From Actinomadura sp. J1-007 (GTDB taxonomy: Bacteria > Actinomycetota > Actinomycetes > Streptosporangiales > Streptosporangiaceae), in the NCBI RefSeq assembly GCF_009793335.1, contig NZ_WING01000001.1:1240001-1304000 (forward strand): a DNA stretch of 64,000 nucleotides, given 5' to 3'. Under the pieces are notes generated by a model, which was given only the letters and a program-made list of their open reading frames with translations, had not been told where the DNA came from and ran no database searches. A program made the position numbers and the translations under genes. The first letter of the stretch is position 1. Each line of letters starts with the position of its first letter. Below, piece after piece: positions 29,317 to 38,835 of this stretch.

Positions 29317-30315
29317 ATGGCGAGCGAGCCGATGGAGCTCGGCGGAGGGCTGTGGAGCGTTCCGGTGCCGATACCGGGGAACCCGCTCGCCTACACGCTG
29401 GTGTACGCGCTGGAGAGCCCGGGCGGGCCCGTCCTGATCGACGCGGGCTGGGAGCACGAGGACGCGTGGTCGGCGCTGGAGAGCGGGCTCGCCTCGTTCG
29501 GGATGGACGTCGCGGACGTGCGCGGGGTGGTGGTCACGCACCACCACCCCGACCACGCGGGCCTCGCGGGGCGGGTGCGCGAGGCGTCCGGGGCGTGGAT
29601 CGCGATGCACCACGCCGACGCGGCGGTCGTCCGGCTGTTCCGGGAGGTGGTCGAGCGGGACGCGGACCGTTCGTGGGAACTCGGCGCGATGCGCCGGGCC
29701 GGCGCGGACGAGGGCGAGGTGGCCGCGCACGGCGCCGGGCGCCGCGAGCACGTGGACCCGCCCGCCGTGCCCGACCGCGAACTGTCGGACGGCGACCTGG
29801 TGGACCTGCCCGGCAGGGCGCTGCGCGTGATCTGGACGCCCGGCCACTCCCCCGGCCACATCTGCCTGCACCTGGAGGACGGCGGCCGGATCTTCACCGG
29901 CGACCACGTGCTGCCGCGGATCACCCCGCACATCGGGCTCTACCCGTACGACCTGGAGGGCGTGGACCCGCTCGGCGACTTCCTCGGCTCGCTCGGCCGG
30001 GTCGCCGGGGTCGCGGCGGACGACGTGCTGCCCGCGCACCAGTACCGCTTCACCGGCCTCGCCGCCCGCGCGCACGAGATCATCGGGCACCACGAGGAGC
30101 GGCTGGCCGAGGTCACCGCGCTGCTGTCGTCCCGTCCGGCCACGCTGTGGGAGCTGGCGGCCGGGCTGGCGTGGCGGCACCCGTGGGCGGCGATGGAGCC
30201 GCAGGCCCGGCGGATGGCGGCGGGCGAGGCCGCCGCGCACCTGCGCACGCTCGAACGCCGCGGCGTGGCGCGCCGCGACGGCGCGGACGACCCGCTGCGC
30301 TTCGTCCTGCGCTGA
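29317..30315 (+). CDS. MBL-fold metallo-hydrolase
   Basis: 332-residue metallo-beta-lactamase-fold hydrolase. The metal motif THHHPDHAG (HxHxDH, about 74-82), the His in TPGHSPGHICLHL near 177-188, the Asp in FTGDHVLP near 198 and a C-terminal LPAHQYRF His are all visible. A helical C-terminal region of about 80 residues (SSRPATLWELAAGLAW onward) resembles the winged-helix-like extension found in LACTB2/glyoxalase II-type members. ATG 29317 is preceded by GGAAGGAG. Its substrate is unknown. Position between fadA5 and a KstR-controlled SDR suggests acyl-CoA thioester or lactone hydrolysis in steroid degradation. Confidence 0.82.
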   Translation: MASEPMELGGGLWSVPVPIPGNPLAYTLVYALESPGGPVLIDAGWEHEDAWSALESGLASFGMDVADVRGVVVTHHHPDHAGLAGRVREASGAWIAMHHADAAVVRLFREVVERDADRSWELGAMRRAGADEGEVAAHGAGRREHVDPPAVPDRELSDGDLVDLPGRALRVIWTPGHSPGHICLHLEDGGRIFTGDHVLPRITPHIGLYPYDLEGVDPLGDFLGSLGRVAGVAADDVLPAHQYRFTGLAARAHEIIGHHEERLAEVTALLSSRPATLWELAAGLAWRHPWAAMEPQARRMAAGEAAAHLRTLERRGVARRDGADDPLRFVLR

Positions 30316-30399
30316 TCCGGCGCCGTCCGGCTCCCGGCGCCCCGGCCGGCGGGCGGCCGCGCACCGGGGTGCGACCCATGTCACTCCCCCGTCCAGACC

Positions 30400-30421
30400 C
30401 TTGTTGAGACTCCAGTCTCAT
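30400..30421. promoter_or_regulatory. Copy 2 of the 22-base AGACT motif
   Basis: CTTGTTGAGACTCCAGTCTCAT, with the inverted repeat GAGACT-CC-AGTCTC (30406-30419). It matches 26525-26546 at 20 of 22 positions and ends two bases before KstR-type operator 4. Confidence 0.5.
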
Positions 30422-30423
30422 GT

Positions 30424-30437
30424 TAGAACGTGTTCTA
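30424..30437. promoter_or_regulatory. KstR-type operator 4, upstream of the SDR-P450 genes
   Basis: TAGAACGTGTTCTA, an ideal KstR site with 6-base inverted arms. It lies 136 bases upstream of the SDR start in the region that must drive the SDR and the two following P450 genes. Confidence 0.7.
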
Positions 30438-30573
30438 TGTCCGTTGACCAAGCAAGCGCTCAATCATCCGGCCGGGCGGCCGGGCGGCGGCGCGGGCGGG
30501 GGTCGCCGGGCGAGGGTCCGCGCGGCGCGACGCGGGGCCGCCGAGGAACGGTGTCCGGCACGGAAGGGACGGC

Positions 30574-31467
30574 ATGACCGACCAGGAAGTACGCCTCACG
30601 GGCCGGGTGGCCGCGGTCACCGGCGCCGGGCAGGGGCTCGGCCGGGCCGAGGCCCTCGCGCTGGCCGCCGCCGGGGCCAGGGTCGTCCTGAACGACCTGT
30701 CCGGCGACGCGGCGCACGCCGTCGCCGAGGAGATCCGCGCGAACGGCGGGGAGGCCGTCGCGCTGCCGGGCGACGCCGGCGACTGGGCGACCGGCGAGGG
30801 CCTGGTCAAGACGGCCGTCGCCGAGTTCGGCGGGCTGGACGTCCTGGTCAACAACGCCGGTTTCACGCGCGACCGGATGCTGTTCAACATGGCCGAGGAC
30901 GAGTGGGACGCCGTCGTCCGCGTCCATCTGAAGGGCCACTTCGTCACCTCGCGGCACGCCGCCGCGTACTGGCGCGCCAGGTCCAAGGAGGCCGGCGGGC
31001 CGGTGTACGGGCGCATCGTCAACACCGCGTCGGAGGCGTTCCTGCTCGGGGCGCCCGGCCAGCCCAACTACGCGGCGGCCAAGGGCGGCATCGCGGCGCT
31101 GACGGTCTCCACCGCTCAGGCGTGCGGGCGCTACGGCGTGCGCGCCAACGCGATCTGCCCGCGCGCCCGCACGGGCATGACGGCGGACGTGTTCGGACCG
31201 CCCCCCGAGGACGGCCCGGACCCGCTCTCGGTGGACCACGTCGCGCCGCTCGTCGCCTACCTGGCCGCCCCCGCCGCCGAACGGGTCACCGGCCAGGTGT
31301 TCGTCGTGTACGGCGGCCGGGTCGCGGTGATGGCGCCGCCGACGGTCGCGCACGAGGTGACCTCCGACGGCGTCTGGACCGCGGCCGGGCTCGCGGACGC
31401 GCTCGGCCCGTCCCTGTCCACCGGCACGGCCGGCTTCACCGCCGCGTCCGCGCTCGCCTTCGACTGA
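30574..31467 (+). CDS. Short-chain dehydrogenase, KstR-regulon type
   Basis: 297-residue SDR with the cofactor motif TGAGQGLGRAEAL (about 16-28), NNAG (about 91-94), catalytic Ser in NTASEAFLL and YAAAKGG (YxxxK) near 167-173. The stretches TRDRMLFNMAEDEWDAV and NAICPRARTGMTADVFG closely resemble, from memory, the mycobacterial KstR-regulon SDR Rv3548c next to fadA5. The probable role is oxidation or reduction of a beta-hydroxyacyl-CoA or ring hydroxyl during sterol breakdown. The start ATG 30574 is preceded by GGAAGGGA. The C-terminal 60 residues beyond the core fold are typical for this subgroup. Confidence 0.85.
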   Translation: MTDQEVRLTGRVAAVTGAGQGLGRAEALALAAAGARVVLNDLSGDAAHAVAEEIRANGGEAVALPGDAGDWATGEGLVKTAVAEFGGLDVLVNNAGFTRDRMLFNMAEDEWDAVVRVHLKGHFVTSRHAAAYWRARSKEAGGPVYGRIVNTASEAFLLGAPGQPNYAAAKGGIAALTVSTAQACGRYGVRANAICPRARTGMTADVFGPPPEDGPDPLSVDHVAPLVAYLAAPAAERVTGQVFVVYGGRVAVMAPPTVAHEVTSDGVWTAAGLADALGPSLSTGTAGFTAASALAFD

Positions 31468-31661
31468 CCCGCGGCGGCCGCCGGGCGCCTCCGGCGCCGC
31501 CGCGTCCCCCTCGCACGCCCGCGCCCGCACGCCGCGCCCCGCCCGCCAGCCTGCCCGCCCAGAGACCCGCCAGCCCAGAGACGCGCCCCCGCACGCCACC
31601 GCGGCCACCCGTACCCCCGACGCGAACCGTCCGCCCACCCGCCGGCACGAAGGAACCTCGA

Positions 31662-32891
31662 ATGGCACCTGAGATCGACATCATCGACCCCGATGTCTAC
31701 GAGCGCGGAGGCATCCCGCACGAGCAGTTCGCCTGGCTGCGCGAGAACGACCCGGTGCACTGGCACGCCGACCCGAACGAGGGCGTGCCGGGGTTCTGGG
31801 CGGTCACCCGGCACGAGGACGTGATCCGCGTGTCCCGGCGGCCGGAGCTGTTCTCCTCCCACACCAGGACCGCGATGTTCGAGGAGTTCGCGGACGAGGA
31901 GATCGCCCTCTACGGGATGATGATGCTCTTCCAGGACCCCCCGGATCACACCAAGCTGCGCGGCATGGTGAACAAGGGCTTCACCCCCCGGATGATCAAG
32001 AAGCTGGAGGGGCACATCCGGCGGATCTGCGAGCAGCTCATCGACGAGGCCGCCTCGCTCGGCGAGTGCGACTTCGTCGAGCACTTCGCCGCGCCGCTGC
32101 CGCTCTACACGATCTGCGAGCTGCTCGGCGCGCCGCTGGAGGACCGCGAGAAGATCTTCAACTGGTCCAACAAGCTCGTGGCGTTCAACGACACCGAGTA
32201 CATCGGGGACCGCACCGAGTCCCAGCAGTTCGCCGCGGAGTTCATGGGCTGGGCGGCCGACCTCGCGCGGGAGCGGGAGGCGACGCCGCGCGACGACATC
32301 GTGACCAAGCTGCTCGCGCCCGACGAGAACGGCGACCGGATCAGCAGCGAGGAGTTCCAGCTCTTCGTGCTCATGCTCTCGATCGCCGGGAACGAGACGA
32401 CGCGGACGGCGACGGCGGGCGGCATGCAGGCGTTCTTCGAGCGGCCGGACGAGTGGGAGCGGCTGAGGGCCGACCGGAGCCTGCTGCCGAAGGCGGTCGA
32501 GGAGATCGTCCGCTGGGTCAGCCCGATCAACCTGTTCCGCCGCACGGCGACGCAGGACACCGAACTCGGCGGGACGGCGGTCAAGGAGGGCGACAAGGTC
32601 GTGCTGTTCTACGGCTCGGCCAACCGCGACGAGCGGGTCTTCGACGACCCGTTCCGCTTCGACGTCGGCCGCGACCCGAACCCGCACATCGGCTTCGGCG
32701 GCGGCGGACCGCACTTCTGCCTCGGCACCCACCTGGCCCGGATGAACCTGAAGATCATCTTCGAGACGATCCTGGACCGGATGCCCGACATCCGGCAGGC
32801 GGGCGAGGCCCGGCGGCTGCGCTCCAACTTCGTCAACGGTCTGAAGGAGCTGCCCGTCAGTTTCACCCCGTCCCCCACCAGGACGCGGTGA
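31662..32891 (+). CDS. Cytochrome P450 (CYP124/125-like clade)
   Basis: 409-residue soluble P450. The I-helix is LSIAGNETTRTAT, the K-helix ExxR is EEIVRWVSPINLFRR, and the heme loop is FGGGGPHFCLGTHLARM. The overall pattern (FSSHTRTAMFEEFADEE, MVNKGFTPRMIKKLEGH) is nearest to sterol- and lipid-oxidising P450s such as CYP124/125 rather than CYP142. It follows the SDR after 194 bases, and a similar gene follows 66 bases later, so the two look like a tandem duplication. Substrate may be a steroid side chain, a methyl-branched lipid or a terpenoid. Confidence 0.87.
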   Translation: MAPEIDIIDPDVYERGGIPHEQFAWLRENDPVHWHADPNEGVPGFWAVTRHEDVIRVSRRPELFSSHTRTAMFEEFADEEIALYGMMMLFQDPPDHTKLRGMVNKGFTPRMIKKLEGHIRRICEQLIDEAASLGECDFVEHFAAPLPLYTICELLGAPLEDREKIFNWSNKLVAFNDTEYIGDRTESQQFAAEFMGWAADLAREREATPRDDIVTKLLAPDENGDRISSEEFQLFVLMLSIAGNETTRTATAGGMQAFFERPDEWERLRADRSLLPKAVEEIVRWVSPINLFRRTATQDTELGGTAVKEGDKVVLFYGSANRDERVFDDPFRFDVGRDPNPHIGFGGGGPHFCLGTHLARMNLKIIFETILDRMPDIRQAGEARRLRSNFVNGLKELPVSFTPSPTRTR

Positions 32892-32957
32892 CCGCTGGGT
32901 ATCGAACCGGTACCCGCCCTGTCCCCCGGAGCACCGCCCGACGAGGAGGTTGCGGCG

Positions 32958-34214
32958 ATGACCACTCCAGAGATCGAACTGGTCGCACCCGGAACGTACG
33001 AGGAGAACGGGGTCCCGCACGAGCAGCTCGCGTGGCTGCGCGAGCACGATCCCGTCCACCGCCACCACGGCGACCCGGAGCGGGGCAACCCGCCGTTCTG
33101 GGCCGTCACCCGGCACGAGGACGTCGTCCACGTGTCCCGGCACCCGGAGGTCTTCTCCTCGTACGAGCGGCTCGCGCTGTTCGACGAGCCGGCCGACGAG
33201 CACCTCGCGCTCCAGCGGATGATGATGCTCAACCAGGACCCGCCGGAGCACTCCCGCAAGCGCGGCATCGTCAACCGCGGGTTCACCCCGCGCGCGATCG
33301 GCGTGCTGGAGCGGCACATCAGGGAGATCTGCCGCGACCTCGTCGCCGAGGCGTTGCGCCGCGACGGCGGCGGGGCCGGGGACGGGGACGGGGCCGCCGA
33401 CTTCGTGCGGGACCTCGCGGCGCCGCTGCCGCTCTACGTGATCTGCGAGCTGCTCGGCGCCCCGCCCGAGGACCGCGAGAAGATCTTCAACTGGTCCAAC
33501 ACCCTGATCGGGGCGGACGACCCGGAGTTCCAGCGGTCGCCGGACGAGGGCACGCGGGCCGCGACCCAGCTCTACGCCTACGCCGCCGCCCTCGCCGCCG
33601 AGCGCCGCGAGCGCCCGCGCGACGACATCGTCACGCGGCTGCTCCAGCCGGGCCCGGACGGGGAGGTGCTCACCGGCGACGAGTTCGAGCTGTTCGTGAT
33701 GCTGCTGTCCGTCGCGGGCAACGAGACCACGCGCAACGCCGCGTCCGGCGGGATGCTCGCGCTGTTCGAGCATCCCGGCCAGTGGGAGCGGCTGCGCGCC
33801 GACCCCGCGCTCGTCCGGACGGCGGCCGACGAGATCGTCCGCTGGGTGACCCCCGTCAACCTGTTCCGCCGTACGGCCGTGCGCGACACCGTGCTGCGCG
33901 GACGCAGGATCGCGGAGGGCGACAAGGTCGTGGTGTTCTACGCCTCGGCCAACCGGGACGCGTCGGTGTTCGACGACCCGTTCGCGTTCGACGTGGGCCG
34001 CGACCCGAACCCGCACCTCGGGTTCGGGGGCGGCGGGCCGCACTTCTGCCTGGGCGCCCATCTGGCCCGTCTGGAGCTCTGTGTGCTCTTCGAAACACTT
34101 TTGGACGCCATGCCCAATATTGAACTCTCCGGTAACGTACGCAGGCTAAGGTCTAGTTTCATCAACGGCGTCAAGGAGATGCCGGTGCGCCTGCGCCCGG
34201 TGTCCCGCGACTGA
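32958..34214 (+). CDS. Cytochrome P450, tandem paralogue
   Basis: 418-residue P450 with the same architecture as its upstream neighbour: PHEQLAWLREHDPVH near the start, GFTPRAIGVLERHI, LLGAPPEDREKIFNWSN, LSVAGNETTRNAA, DEIVRWVTPVNLFRR and FGGGGPHFCLGAHLARLE. Whole blocks are nearly identical to the first copy, but a glycine/aspartate-rich insertion (GDGGGAGDGDGAAD near 137) is new. Start ATG 32958 follows GAGGAGG. The last 80 codons, from about 34081, use many A/T-ending codons, unlike the rest of the gene. The GT4 gene begins 28 bases downstream. Confidence 0.87.
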   Translation: MTTPEIELVAPGTYEENGVPHEQLAWLREHDPVHRHHGDPERGNPPFWAVTRHEDVVHVSRHPEVFSSYERLALFDEPADEHLALQRMMMLNQDPPEHSRKRGIVNRGFTPRAIGVLERHIREICRDLVAEALRRDGGGAGDGDGAADFVRDLAAPLPLYVICELLGAPPEDREKIFNWSNTLIGADDPEFQRSPDEGTRAATQLYAYAAALAAERRERPRDDIVTRLLQPGPDGEVLTGDEFELFVMLLSVAGNETTRNAASGGMLALFEHPGQWERLRADPALVRTAADEIVRWVTPVNLFRRTAVRDTVLRGRRIAEGDKVVVFYASANRDASVFDDPFAFDVGRDPNPHLGFGGGGPHFCLGAHLARLELCVLFETLLDAMPNIELSGNVRRLRSSFINGVKEMPVRLRPVSRD

Positions 34215-34242
34215 CAGGAGTGGTGCGTGAGCAGGGGCCGAC

Positions 34243-35598
34243 GTGGGTGAGGCAGACCAGCCGCCGGGCGGCCGAGCGCCCGGCGGGCCACCGGCCGGCG
34301 CGCCGGCCCCCGGCCGGGAGGCGGAGCCGCTGCGCGTGGCCCTGCTCTCGTACCGGAGCAAGCCGCACTGCGGCGGCCAGGGAGTCTACCTCCGGCATCT
34401 GAGCCGCGAGCTCGTCGACCTCGGGCACACCGTCGAGGTGCTGTCCGGCCAGCCCTACCCGGACCTGGACCGCGACGCGATCGCGCTGACGAAGATCCCG
34501 AGCCTCGACCTGTACCGCGACGAGGACCCGTTCCGCACCCCGGCGCTCGCGGAGTTCCGCGACTGGATCGACGTGCTGGAGTTCGCGCACATGCGGACCG
34601 GCGGCTTCCCCGAGCCGCTGACCTTCAGCCTGCGGGTGCTGCGCGAGCTGCGGCGCCGCCGCCGCGACTTCGACGTCGCCCACGACAACCAGGTGCTCGG
34701 CCTCGGCAATCTCGGCATCGCCAGGCTCGGCCTGCCGCTGGTGACGAGCATCCACCACCCGATCAGCGTCGACCGGCGGATCGAGATCGAGGCCGCGCAG
34801 GGCCTCAAGCAGAAGCTCGGCAAGCGCCGCTGGTACGGCTTCGTCGGCATGCAGGCGCAGGTGTCGCGGCGCGTCGGCCCGGTGCTGACGGTGTCGGAGT
34901 CGTCCAAGGTCGACATCGTCAAGGACTTCCGGGTCGACCCGCGCGACATCGAGATCCTGCCGCTCGGCGTCGACACCCGCATCTTCCACCCGCGCGGCTC
35001 CGCGGCCGAGCGCGTCCGCGGCCGGATCGTCGCGATGGCGAGCGCCGACGCCCCGATCAAGGGCGTGGACGTGCTGCTGCGCGCCGTCGCCAAGGTCGCC
35101 ACCGAACGCGACGTGCACGTGATCGTCGTCAGCAGGCCGCAGAAGGACGGGCCGACCGAGAAGCTGGTGCGCGAGCTGGCGCTCGGCGAGCGGGTCAGGT
35201 TCGTCAGCGGCGTCGGCGACACCGAGCTCGGCGAGCTGCTGGCCTCGGCCGAGGTCGCGGTCGTCCCGTCCCGCTACGAGGGCTTCTCGCTGCCGGCCGT
35301 CGAGCACATGGCGTCCGGCACGCCGCTGGTCGCGTCCCGCGCGGGCGCGCTGCCGGAGGTCGTCGGCGACGCCGCGGTCCTGGTCGAGCCCGGCGACGTG
35401 GAGGAGCTGGCCACCGTGCTGCGCCGCCTGCACGACTCCGCCGAGGAGCGCGGCCGGCTGGGCGCGGCGGGCCTCGCCCGCGTCCAGGAGCGGTTCGCGT
35501 GGCGGGCCGTCGCGCAGGCGACCGTCGAGCACTACCGCACCGCCATCACCCAGCAGAACTACCTGCGGCTCGCCGCCCGCGGGCGAGGCGCGACCTGA
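34243..35598 (+). CDS. GT4-family glycosyltransferase
   Basis: 451-residue GT-B glycosyltransferase. After a Pro/Gly-rich 25-residue leader comes LRVALLSYRSKPHCGGQGVYLRHLSREL with the N-terminal GGxG donor/acceptor loop. The C-terminal domain has VVPSRYEGFSLPAVEHMASGTPLVAS, the E-x7-E motif of GT4 enzymes. The only supported start in frame is GTG 34243, with AGGGG just upstream; a stop lies at 34228-34230. It probably adds a sugar to a lipid or secondary metabolite. It leads a block of GT4, methyltransferase and alpha-toroid genes that may be cotranscribed with the steroid P450 genes. Confidence 0.85.
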   Translation: MGEADQPPGGRAPGGPPAGAPAPGREAEPLRVALLSYRSKPHCGGQGVYLRHLSRELVDLGHTVEVLSGQPYPDLDRDAIALTKIPSLDLYRDEDPFRTPALAEFRDWIDVLEFAHMRTGGFPEPLTFSLRVLRELRRRRRDFDVAHDNQVLGLGNLGIARLGLPLVTSIHHPISVDRRIEIEAAQGLKQKLGKRRWYGFVGMQAQVSRRVGPVLTVSESSKVDIVKDFRVDPRDIEILPLGVDTRIFHPRGSAAERVRGRIVAMASADAPIKGVDVLLRAVAKVATERDVHVIVVSRPQKDGPTEKLVRELALGERVRFVSGVGDTELGELLASAEVAVVPSRYEGFSLPAVEHMASGTPLVASRAGALPEVVGDAAVLVEPGDVEELATVLRRLHDSAEERGRLGAAGLARVQERFAWRAVAQATVEHYRTAITQQNYLRLAARGRGAT

Positions 35599-35622
35599 CA
35601 CGGCGCGCACAAGTAACAGGTG

Positions 35623-35647
35623 CATGCACGGGTACGCCGCGTGCATG
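35623..35647. terminator. Hairpin between the GT4 and methyltransferase genes
   Basis: Perfect 8-bp stem CATGCACG / CGTGCATG with a nine-base loop in the 92-base gap after the glycosyltransferase. It could be a terminator, an attenuator or a protein-binding site. There is no T-run. Confidence 0.4.
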
Positions 35648-35690
35648 AGGGACCCTCTCCCGAGCGTCCCCGTACGGAAGGAGCACGACC

Positions 35691-36452
35691 CTGCTGACCG
35701 TGGATTTCCAGCGGTTCCGCGTCTTGCCCGGAGAACGCGTCCTCGACATGGGATGCGGCGCCGGACGGCACGCCTTCGAGCTGTACCGCAGGGGTGCCGA
35801 CGTCGTCGCGTTCGACCTCGACGAGGACGAGCTGGCCGGCGTCGAGAAGATGTTCGGCGCGATGCGGCTGGAGGGCGAGGTCCCCGAGGAGGCGTCCGCC
35901 GCGACCGTACGGGGCGACGCGCTCGACCTGCCGTTCCCCGACGGCCACTTCGACAAGATCGTCGCCTCCGAGGTGCTGGAGCACATCCCCGACGACATGC
36001 GGGCGATGCGCGAGCTGATGCGGGTGCTGCGGCCCGGCGGGCGGCTCGCGGTCACCGTGCCGAGCTGGCTGCCCGAGCGGGTCTGCTGGGCCCTGTCGGA
36101 GGACTACCACACCGCGCCCGGCGGGCACGTGCGGATCTACACGCGCGCCGAGCTGGAGGCCAAGCTCAAGTCCATCGGCTTCGAGGTGAACGGGCACCAC
36201 CACGCGCACGGGCTGCACGCGCCGTACTGGTGGATCAAGTGCGCGGTCGGCGTGAACAACGACGGCAACCCGCTCGCCAAGGCGTACCACCGCATCCTGG
36301 TCTGGGACATCATGAAGCGCCCCCTCGCGACCCGCGTCGCCGAGGACGTCCTGAACCCGCTCATCGGCAAGAGCGTCGTCGTCTACTTCACCAAGCCCGC
36401 CGCCGCGGGCAGCTCCGCCTCCGCGCCCAAGGAGACGGCGGATGCGGTCTGA
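35691..36452 (+). CDS. Class I SAM-dependent methyltransferase
   Basis: 253-residue Rossmann-fold methyltransferase: motif I VLDMGCGAGRHAFEL near 17-31, acidic loop FDLDEDEL, DALDLPFPDGHFDKIVASEVLEHI, and MRVLRPGGRLAVTVPSW. The reading frame offers only CTG 35691 (giving LLTVDFQRF) or GTG 35700. GGAAGGAG ends at 35683, seven bases before the CTG but sixteen before the GTG, so I place the start at the CTG. It overlaps the next gene by 11 bases. The WWIKCAVGVNN segment near the C-terminus resembles lipid- or terpenoid-modifying enzymes, but the substrate is unknown. Confidence 0.8.
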   Translation: MLTVDFQRFRVLPGERVLDMGCGAGRHAFELYRRGADVVAFDLDEDELAGVEKMFGAMRLEGEVPEEASAATVRGDALDLPFPDGHFDKIVASEVLEHIPDDMRAMRELMRVLRPGGRLAVTVPSWLPERVCWALSEDYHTAPGGHVRIYTRAELEAKLKSIGFEVNGHHHAHGLHAPYWWIKCAVGVNNDGNPLAKAYHRILVWDIMKRPLATRVAEDVLNPLIGKSVVVYFTKPAAAGSSASAPKETADAV

Positions 36453-37584
36453 GGCCGCCTCCCCGCCCTCAGTCCCCGGCATCGTGACGTCCGACGACAT
36501 CGTCGCGACCGCCCAGAGCATCGTGGCGCAGCAGGAGGAGTCCGGCGCCATCCCCTGGTTCTCCCCCACCCACGGCGTCCCCGGCCACGTGGACGCGTGG
36601 AACCACGTCGAGGCCGCGATGGCGCTGACGGTCGCGGGGCTGCGCGAGGAGTCCCGCCGTGCCTACGAGTGGCTGCGCGGCGCGCAGCGGCCCGACGGGT
36701 CGTGGCCCGCCAAGTGGGTGCTCGGCGAGGTCACCGAGCCGGGCGGCGAGTCCAACCACGCCGCGTACGTCGCGGTCGGCGTGTGGCACGAGCTGCTGTG
36801 CACCGGGCGCTCCGGCGACGGCGAGGAGTTCGCGCGGCGGATGTGGCCGACGGTCCGCAAGGCCGTCGACTTCACGCTCGGCCTCCAGACCCGCCGGGGC
36901 GAGATCATCTGGATCCGGCACCAGGACGGCCGGGCGTCCGACCACGCGCTGCTCACCGGCTGCTCGTCGATCTACCAGTCGCTGCGCTGCGCGGTCGCGC
37001 TCGCCGAGCACCTCGGCGAGCCGCAGCCGGAGTGGGAGCTGGCCGCCGACCAGCTCGGCCACGTCGTCGCCGCGCACCCGGAGGCGTTCGCGGACAAGAG
37101 CCGCTGGTCGATGGACTGGTACTACCCCGTCCTCGGCGGGCCGGTGCGCGGCGAGGCCGCCGCGCGGCGGATCGCGGAGGGCTGGGACGCCTTCGTCGTG
37201 CCGGGGCTCGGCTGCCGCTGCGTGTCCGACCAGCCGTGGGTGACGGCGGCGGAGAGCTGCGAGCTGGTGATGGCGCTGGACGCGGCGGGCGACCGCGAGC
37301 GGGCGCTGGAGCTGTTCGGGACGATCCAGCACCTGCGGCACGAGGACGGCTCGTACTGGACGGGCTGGCAGTTCGAGAACGAGCGGCACTTCCCCGGCGA
37401 CCGCTCCACCTACACGGCCGCCGCGGTGATCCTGGCCGCCGACGCGCTGGACGGCACGTCGCCGGGCTCGGCGCTGTTCAAGGAGATCGCGGGGCGGCCC
37501 CTCGGGCCGTCCGAGGCGTCCGACCCCATCGCCTGCGGCTGCGCCCTGGTGCCGGTCGCCAACCCGGTCCGCACGCGCCTCTGA
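36442..37584 (+). CDS. Prenyltransferase/squalene-cyclase-like alpha-toroid protein
   Basis: 380-residue protein, largely helical, with two QxDGSW-like repeat motifs (AQRPDGSWPAKW near 76, RHEDGSYWTGWQF near 295) typical of the alpha6/alpha6 toroid of prenyltransferase beta subunits and terpene cyclases. It contains the sequence DAWNHVEAAMAL and a tryptophan-rich core. I see no DxDD cyclase motif or clear prenyl-diphosphate site, so enzymatic activity is uncertain. ATG 36442 overlaps the methyltransferase end. The association with GT4 and methyltransferase genes suggests handling of an isoprenoid or other lipid. Confidence 0.65.
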   Translation: MRSEAASPPSVPGIVTSDDIVATAQSIVAQQEESGAIPWFSPTHGVPGHVDAWNHVEAAMALTVAGLREESRRAYEWLRGAQRPDGSWPAKWVLGEVTEPGGESNHAAYVAVGVWHELLCTGRSGDGEEFARRMWPTVRKAVDFTLGLQTRRGEIIWIRHQDGRASDHALLTGCSSIYQSLRCAVALAEHLGEPQPEWELAADQLGHVVAAHPEAFADKSRWSMDWYYPVLGGPVRGEAAARRIAEGWDAFVVPGLGCRCVSDQPWVTAAESCELVMALDAAGDRERALELFGTIQHLRHEDGSYWTGWQFENERHFPGDRSTYTAAAVILAADALDGTSPGSALFKEIAGRPLGPSEASDPIACGCALVPVANPVRTRL

Positions 37585-37603
37585 CGGTCCTGTCGCCCGT
37601 CCG

Positions 37604-37646
37604 CCGGTCCGCCCGCCCCGTCCGCTGAACGGGGCGGGCGGACCGG
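37604..37646. terminator. Strong bidirectional terminator hairpin
   Basis: Perfect 18-bp stem (37604-37621 with 37629-37646, beginning CCGGTCCGCC) and a seven-base loop. It is located between the convergent toroid gene (ends 37584) and the methyltransferase gene (ends 37690). Confidence 0.8.
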
Positions 37647-37659
37647 CGCGCGCGGCTGC

Positions 37660-38529
<870 letters not shown>

Positions 38530-38531
38530 TC

Positions 38532-38548
38532 ACCGAACCTTGTTCGGT
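38532..38548. promoter_or_regulatory. Second inverted repeat upstream of the ferredoxin gene
   Basis: ACCGAAC-CTT-GTTCGGT, a perfect 7-bp inverted repeat with a 3-base spacer, about 96 bases before the ferredoxin start. It differs from the KstR motif, so a second regulator is possible. Confidence 0.45.
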
Positions 38549-38643
38549 ATGTTGGCCCGGAGATGGTCCGGCGGAGGCCGCACCGTTCGCGCCGTCGCCT
38601 CCCCGGCCGCCGCACGCTCACCGGGAAGGGAACGGAGAAGCCG

Positions 38644-38835
38644 ATGAGAGTACGAGTCGACCCACTGGTGTGCGAGGCCAACGCGGTCTGCGTCGGGCTC
38701 GCCCCCGAGGTCTTCGACCTCAACGACGACGACGAGCTCGACATCCTGATGCCGGACGTCCCGCCGGAGCAGGCGGACAAGGTCCGGCACGCGGTGCGGT
38801 CCTGCCCGAAGGCCGCGCTGTCCCTGGACGAGTAG
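38644..38835 (+). CDS. [3Fe-4S] ferredoxin
   Basis: 63-residue acidic ferredoxin with Cys10, Cys16 (C-x5-C) and Cys54 followed by Pro (SCPKAAL). This is the three-cysteine pattern of 3Fe-4S ferredoxins that serve actinobacterial P450s. The KstR-type site upstream and the three steroid-region P450s suggest that it is their electron donor, like FdxD of mycobacteria. A cognate ferredoxin reductase is not in the window. Confidence 0.9.
   Translation: MRVRVDPLVCEANAVCVGLAPEVFDLNDDDELDILMPDVPPEQADKVRHAVRSCPKAALSLDE

Noticed and set aside
31662-34214. CYP142 identity for the tandem P450s
   Set aside because: The heme loop FGGGGPHFCLG and surrounding blocks match the CYP124/125 side of the family better than the remembered CYP142 pattern (FGFGTHFCLGNQLARLE).
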